Shown piece by piece: positions 62,463-64,000 of a stretch of DNA of 64,000 nt; position 1 is the first letter of the stretch, and each line of letters begins with the position of its first letter. This DNA comes from Argonema antarcticum A004/B2 (lineage in GTDB: Bacteria; Cyanobacteriota; Cyanobacteriia; Cyanobacteriales; Aerosakkonemataceae), in assembly GCF_023333585.1 (NCBI RefSeq), contig NZ_JAIQZN010000001.1:124001-188000 (forward strand). The letters are read 5' to 3'. A program made the translations under genes and the position numbers. The notes beneath the pieces were generated by a model. It did not search any database. It was not told where the DNA came from and was given only the letters and a program-made list of their open reading frames with translations.

Positions 62463-62622
62463 ATATCATGTCCGGTTGCATCGGTAGCGTAAGCGTGATG
62501 CGAGAAATTGTCTGTTGTCATCGAGGGTTAAATTTTAACCACAGATGAAGACAGATGAACACAGATGAACACAGATAAGAGAGTTATTTTTTTTAGACAA
62601 CCGATGCCACCGGACATGATAT
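62463..62622. repeat. Dispersed MITE-like element, copy 3 (160 bp, complete ends)
   Basis: Ends of 23 bp, ATATCATGTCCGGTTGCATC-type (62463-62485) and the complement of 62600-62622, differ at one base. The core has ACCACAGATGAAGACAGATG and a T-rich stretch. It carries no coding region. Diverged relatives lie at 2550 and 49845. The remaining gap to 62683 has a HIP1-rich stretch and nothing else. Confidence 0.85.
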
Positions 62623-62683
62623 TAAAGCTTAACGCGATCGCGCACTCGATTCGATGACAAAAAAGCCGATCGCTCCGCAACCC

Positions 62684-64000
62684 TCACGATAACGGTTGAG
62701 ATTCATCCACTAAAGTGGATTGAGCCAACAACGGTTCTCCACTGGCTGGAGGTTCCGCCGGTTTACCAAAAGCGATCCGCAGAAATGGTGGAGCCAGAAA
62801 TGTGGTCAAAATCACCATGATGATAATGGCAGCTTCCAACGGCTTGTCAATCACGCCACTGGCAGAACCGATGCCTGCAAACACCAGCCCAACTTCGCCA
62901 CGAGGAATCATCCCGACACCTATAGCCAATCGATTAATCCCCGGTTGCCCAAACACTGCCCAGCCTGTTACTATTTTGCCTGCGATCGCCACAGCAATCA
63001 AAAATACCGCAATAAACAACCCCGCCCGGTTATCGGGCACAGTTGGATTCAAGACCCCCAAATCCGCTCTAGCTCCTACAGCGACAAAGAAAATGGGCAC
63101 AAAAAGGTCGGCGATGGGTTTCACCAATTCATCCAACTCATTGCGGGCATCAGTTTCATCCAGCACCAACCCAGCCGCGAATGCTCCTAAAATCGCTTCC
63201 AGATGAATTGCGTTGCCCAGGAATGCCATAAAGAAGGCAAAAGTAAACGCCGGAATCACGATATTGCCACGGGTTTTAAAATTTTCCACAATAGCAACAA
63301 AGGTTTTGTTGAAGATGCCACCCAACAGGATAGAACCCATTAAAAAAGCTGTCGCACTGACGATTAGATAGATGACATTGACAACATCAATCTCCCCAGT
63401 TTTGGCTAAACTAGCGACAACCGCCAAGACAATAATTCCCAGCACATCATCAATTACCGCTGCACCAACAATAATTTGACCTTCTGTGGATTTGAGTCGT
63501 CCCAGTTCGGATAAAACCTTGGAAGTAATGCCAATACTGGTTGCCGTGAGTGCCGCCCCCGCAAAAATGGCCGGAATGGCGGGCACGTGGAAGAATGTCA
63601 TGAGTCCAACTGTACCAGCCGCAAAGGGCACTACTACCCCAACAAAGGCAACCACCGTGGCTTGAGAGCCGACTTCCTTGAGTTGGCGCAGATCCGATTC
63701 TAGCCCAATCTCAAACAGCAAAATGATTACACCGATTTCTGCCAGAACGGAAATAACTTCGCCCTGGGACTGAAATATGCTGGTCAACGCTTCTGGAGTC
63801 AGATTGTTAATCCATTGCAGAACAGTCATGACCCCCGAATCGGATGCTGAGAGTCCACTCTCCGGGAAGACGATCAGATGCAAGGCAGATATGCCCACAA
63901 TTACCCCAGATACCAGTTCGCCCAAAACGGGCGGAAAATCAAGGCGCTTGGAGATTTCAGCGCCGATTTTACTGGCGACATAGATTATCACTAAACTCAG
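62684..64000 (-). CDS. CPA2-type cation:proton antiporter, cut by the right edge
   Basis: At least 438 residues are in frame up to the window edge, with no convincing start: the GTG at 63991 lies inside a TM segment, so the true N-terminus is outside. About 12 TM segments are seen. The first complete part reads ISKRLDFPPVLGELVSGVIV, the membrane core has ALTATSIGITSKVLSELGRL and AAVIDDVLGIIVLAVVA (the DD pair of the ion site), then EAILGAFAAGLVLDETDARN and GMIPRGEVGLVFAGIG. It probably exchanges Na or K for protons. The C-terminus is short and lacks RCK domains. Confidence 0.9.
   Translation of the reverse strand: MSLVIIYVASKIGAEISKRLDFPPVLGELVSGVIVGISALHLIVFPESGLSASDSGVMTVLQWINNLTPEALTSIFQSQGEVISVLAEIGVIILLFEIGLESDLRQLKEVGSQATVVAFVGVVVPFAAGTVGLMTFFHVPAIPAIFAGAALTATSIGITSKVLSELGRLKSTEGQIIVGAAVIDDVLGIIVLAVVASLAKTGEIDVVNVIYLIVSATAFLMGSILLGGIFNKTFVAIVENFKTRGNIVIPAFTFAFFMAFLGNAIHLEAILGAFAAGLVLDETDARNELDELVKPIADLFVPIFFVAVGARADLGVLNPTVPDNRAGLFIAVFLIAVAIAGKIVTGWAVFGQPGINRLAIGVGMIPRGEVGLVFAGIGSASGVIDKPLEAAIIIMVILTTFLAPPFLRIAFGKPAEPPASGEPLLAQSTLVDESQPLS

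Overview
This window looks like the chromosome of a filamentous, Oscillatoriales-type cyanobacterium (Microcoleus, Oscillatoria or Kamptonema-like). The basis is the very frequent HIP1 octamer GCGATCGC, many intergenic heptamer tracts (for example TTCCCTC, TCTAAAA, TCAGTTG and AGTCAAA units), and typical cyanobacterial genes: a plastoquinone-type UbiA prenyltransferase, a TLP40-like cyclophilin, efp next to accB, ABC1 kinase, and DUF29, Uma2, HicB and pentapeptide families. The exact genus cannot be fixed from the sequence alone. No rRNA, tRNA or CRISPR array was recognised.

0-10.2 kb: a complete Wsp/Che-like chemosensory operon on the minus strand, in transcription order CheW, CheR-TPR, membrane MCP, Cys-rich CheW (WspD-like), hybrid CheA with two HPt domains and a REC, CheB (WspF-like), and a response regulator whose output is a SpoIIE/PP2C phosphatase where Pseudomonas has the diguanylate cyclase WspR. 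It therefore seems to end in protein dephosphorylation, probably partner switching, rather than in c-di-GMP synthesis. One HPt domain lacks its phosphorylatable His, and the CheB receiver lacks its acidic pair.

10.7-30 kb: mostly housekeeping genes. These are an alpha/beta hydrolase, Ppx/GppA, UbiA, an NHL-type propeller protein, a LOG-like protein, two GerMN proteins, DUF5996, a HicB/DUF29 pair, ThiL (with a heptamer repeat read in frame), an HD-like protein, an ICMT-like methyltransferase, a cyclophilin, EF-P, AccB, an ArsR regulator, DUF2993 and ProS. Small hairpin or MITE-like elements sit in many gaps.

30-48 kb: an accessory, AT-richer region. It holds a PIN toxin/antitoxin pair, tandem DUF3754 membrane proteins, a CHAT-protease-like protein, a three-repeat HTH protein, a membrane pentapeptide protein sharing a C-terminal ITNLxGSG motif with the CHAT protein, an Rpn-type nuclease, DUF29, Uma2 nucleases, HicB, an HTH-nSTAND-WD40 protein with only two WD40 repeats left, and small pentapeptide and NfeD-like proteins. 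An acetoacetate-decarboxylase-family gene and dnaK interrupt it. The CHAT/HTH/pentapeptide trio (34.9-39.0 kb) is the best candidate here for an undescribed conflict or signalling module, but that function is inference.

48.8-64 kb: Dus, a large GAF-GAF-PAS-adenylate/guanylate cyclase with a 14/25-residue repeat region at its N-terminus, RecN, ABC1 kinase, a coiled-coil protein, an NCS2-type permease, DUF29, a SAM methyltransferase and a CPA2-type antiporter cut by the window edge. A 160-bp palindrome-ended element at 62.46 kb has diverged relatives at 2.55 and 49.85 kb.
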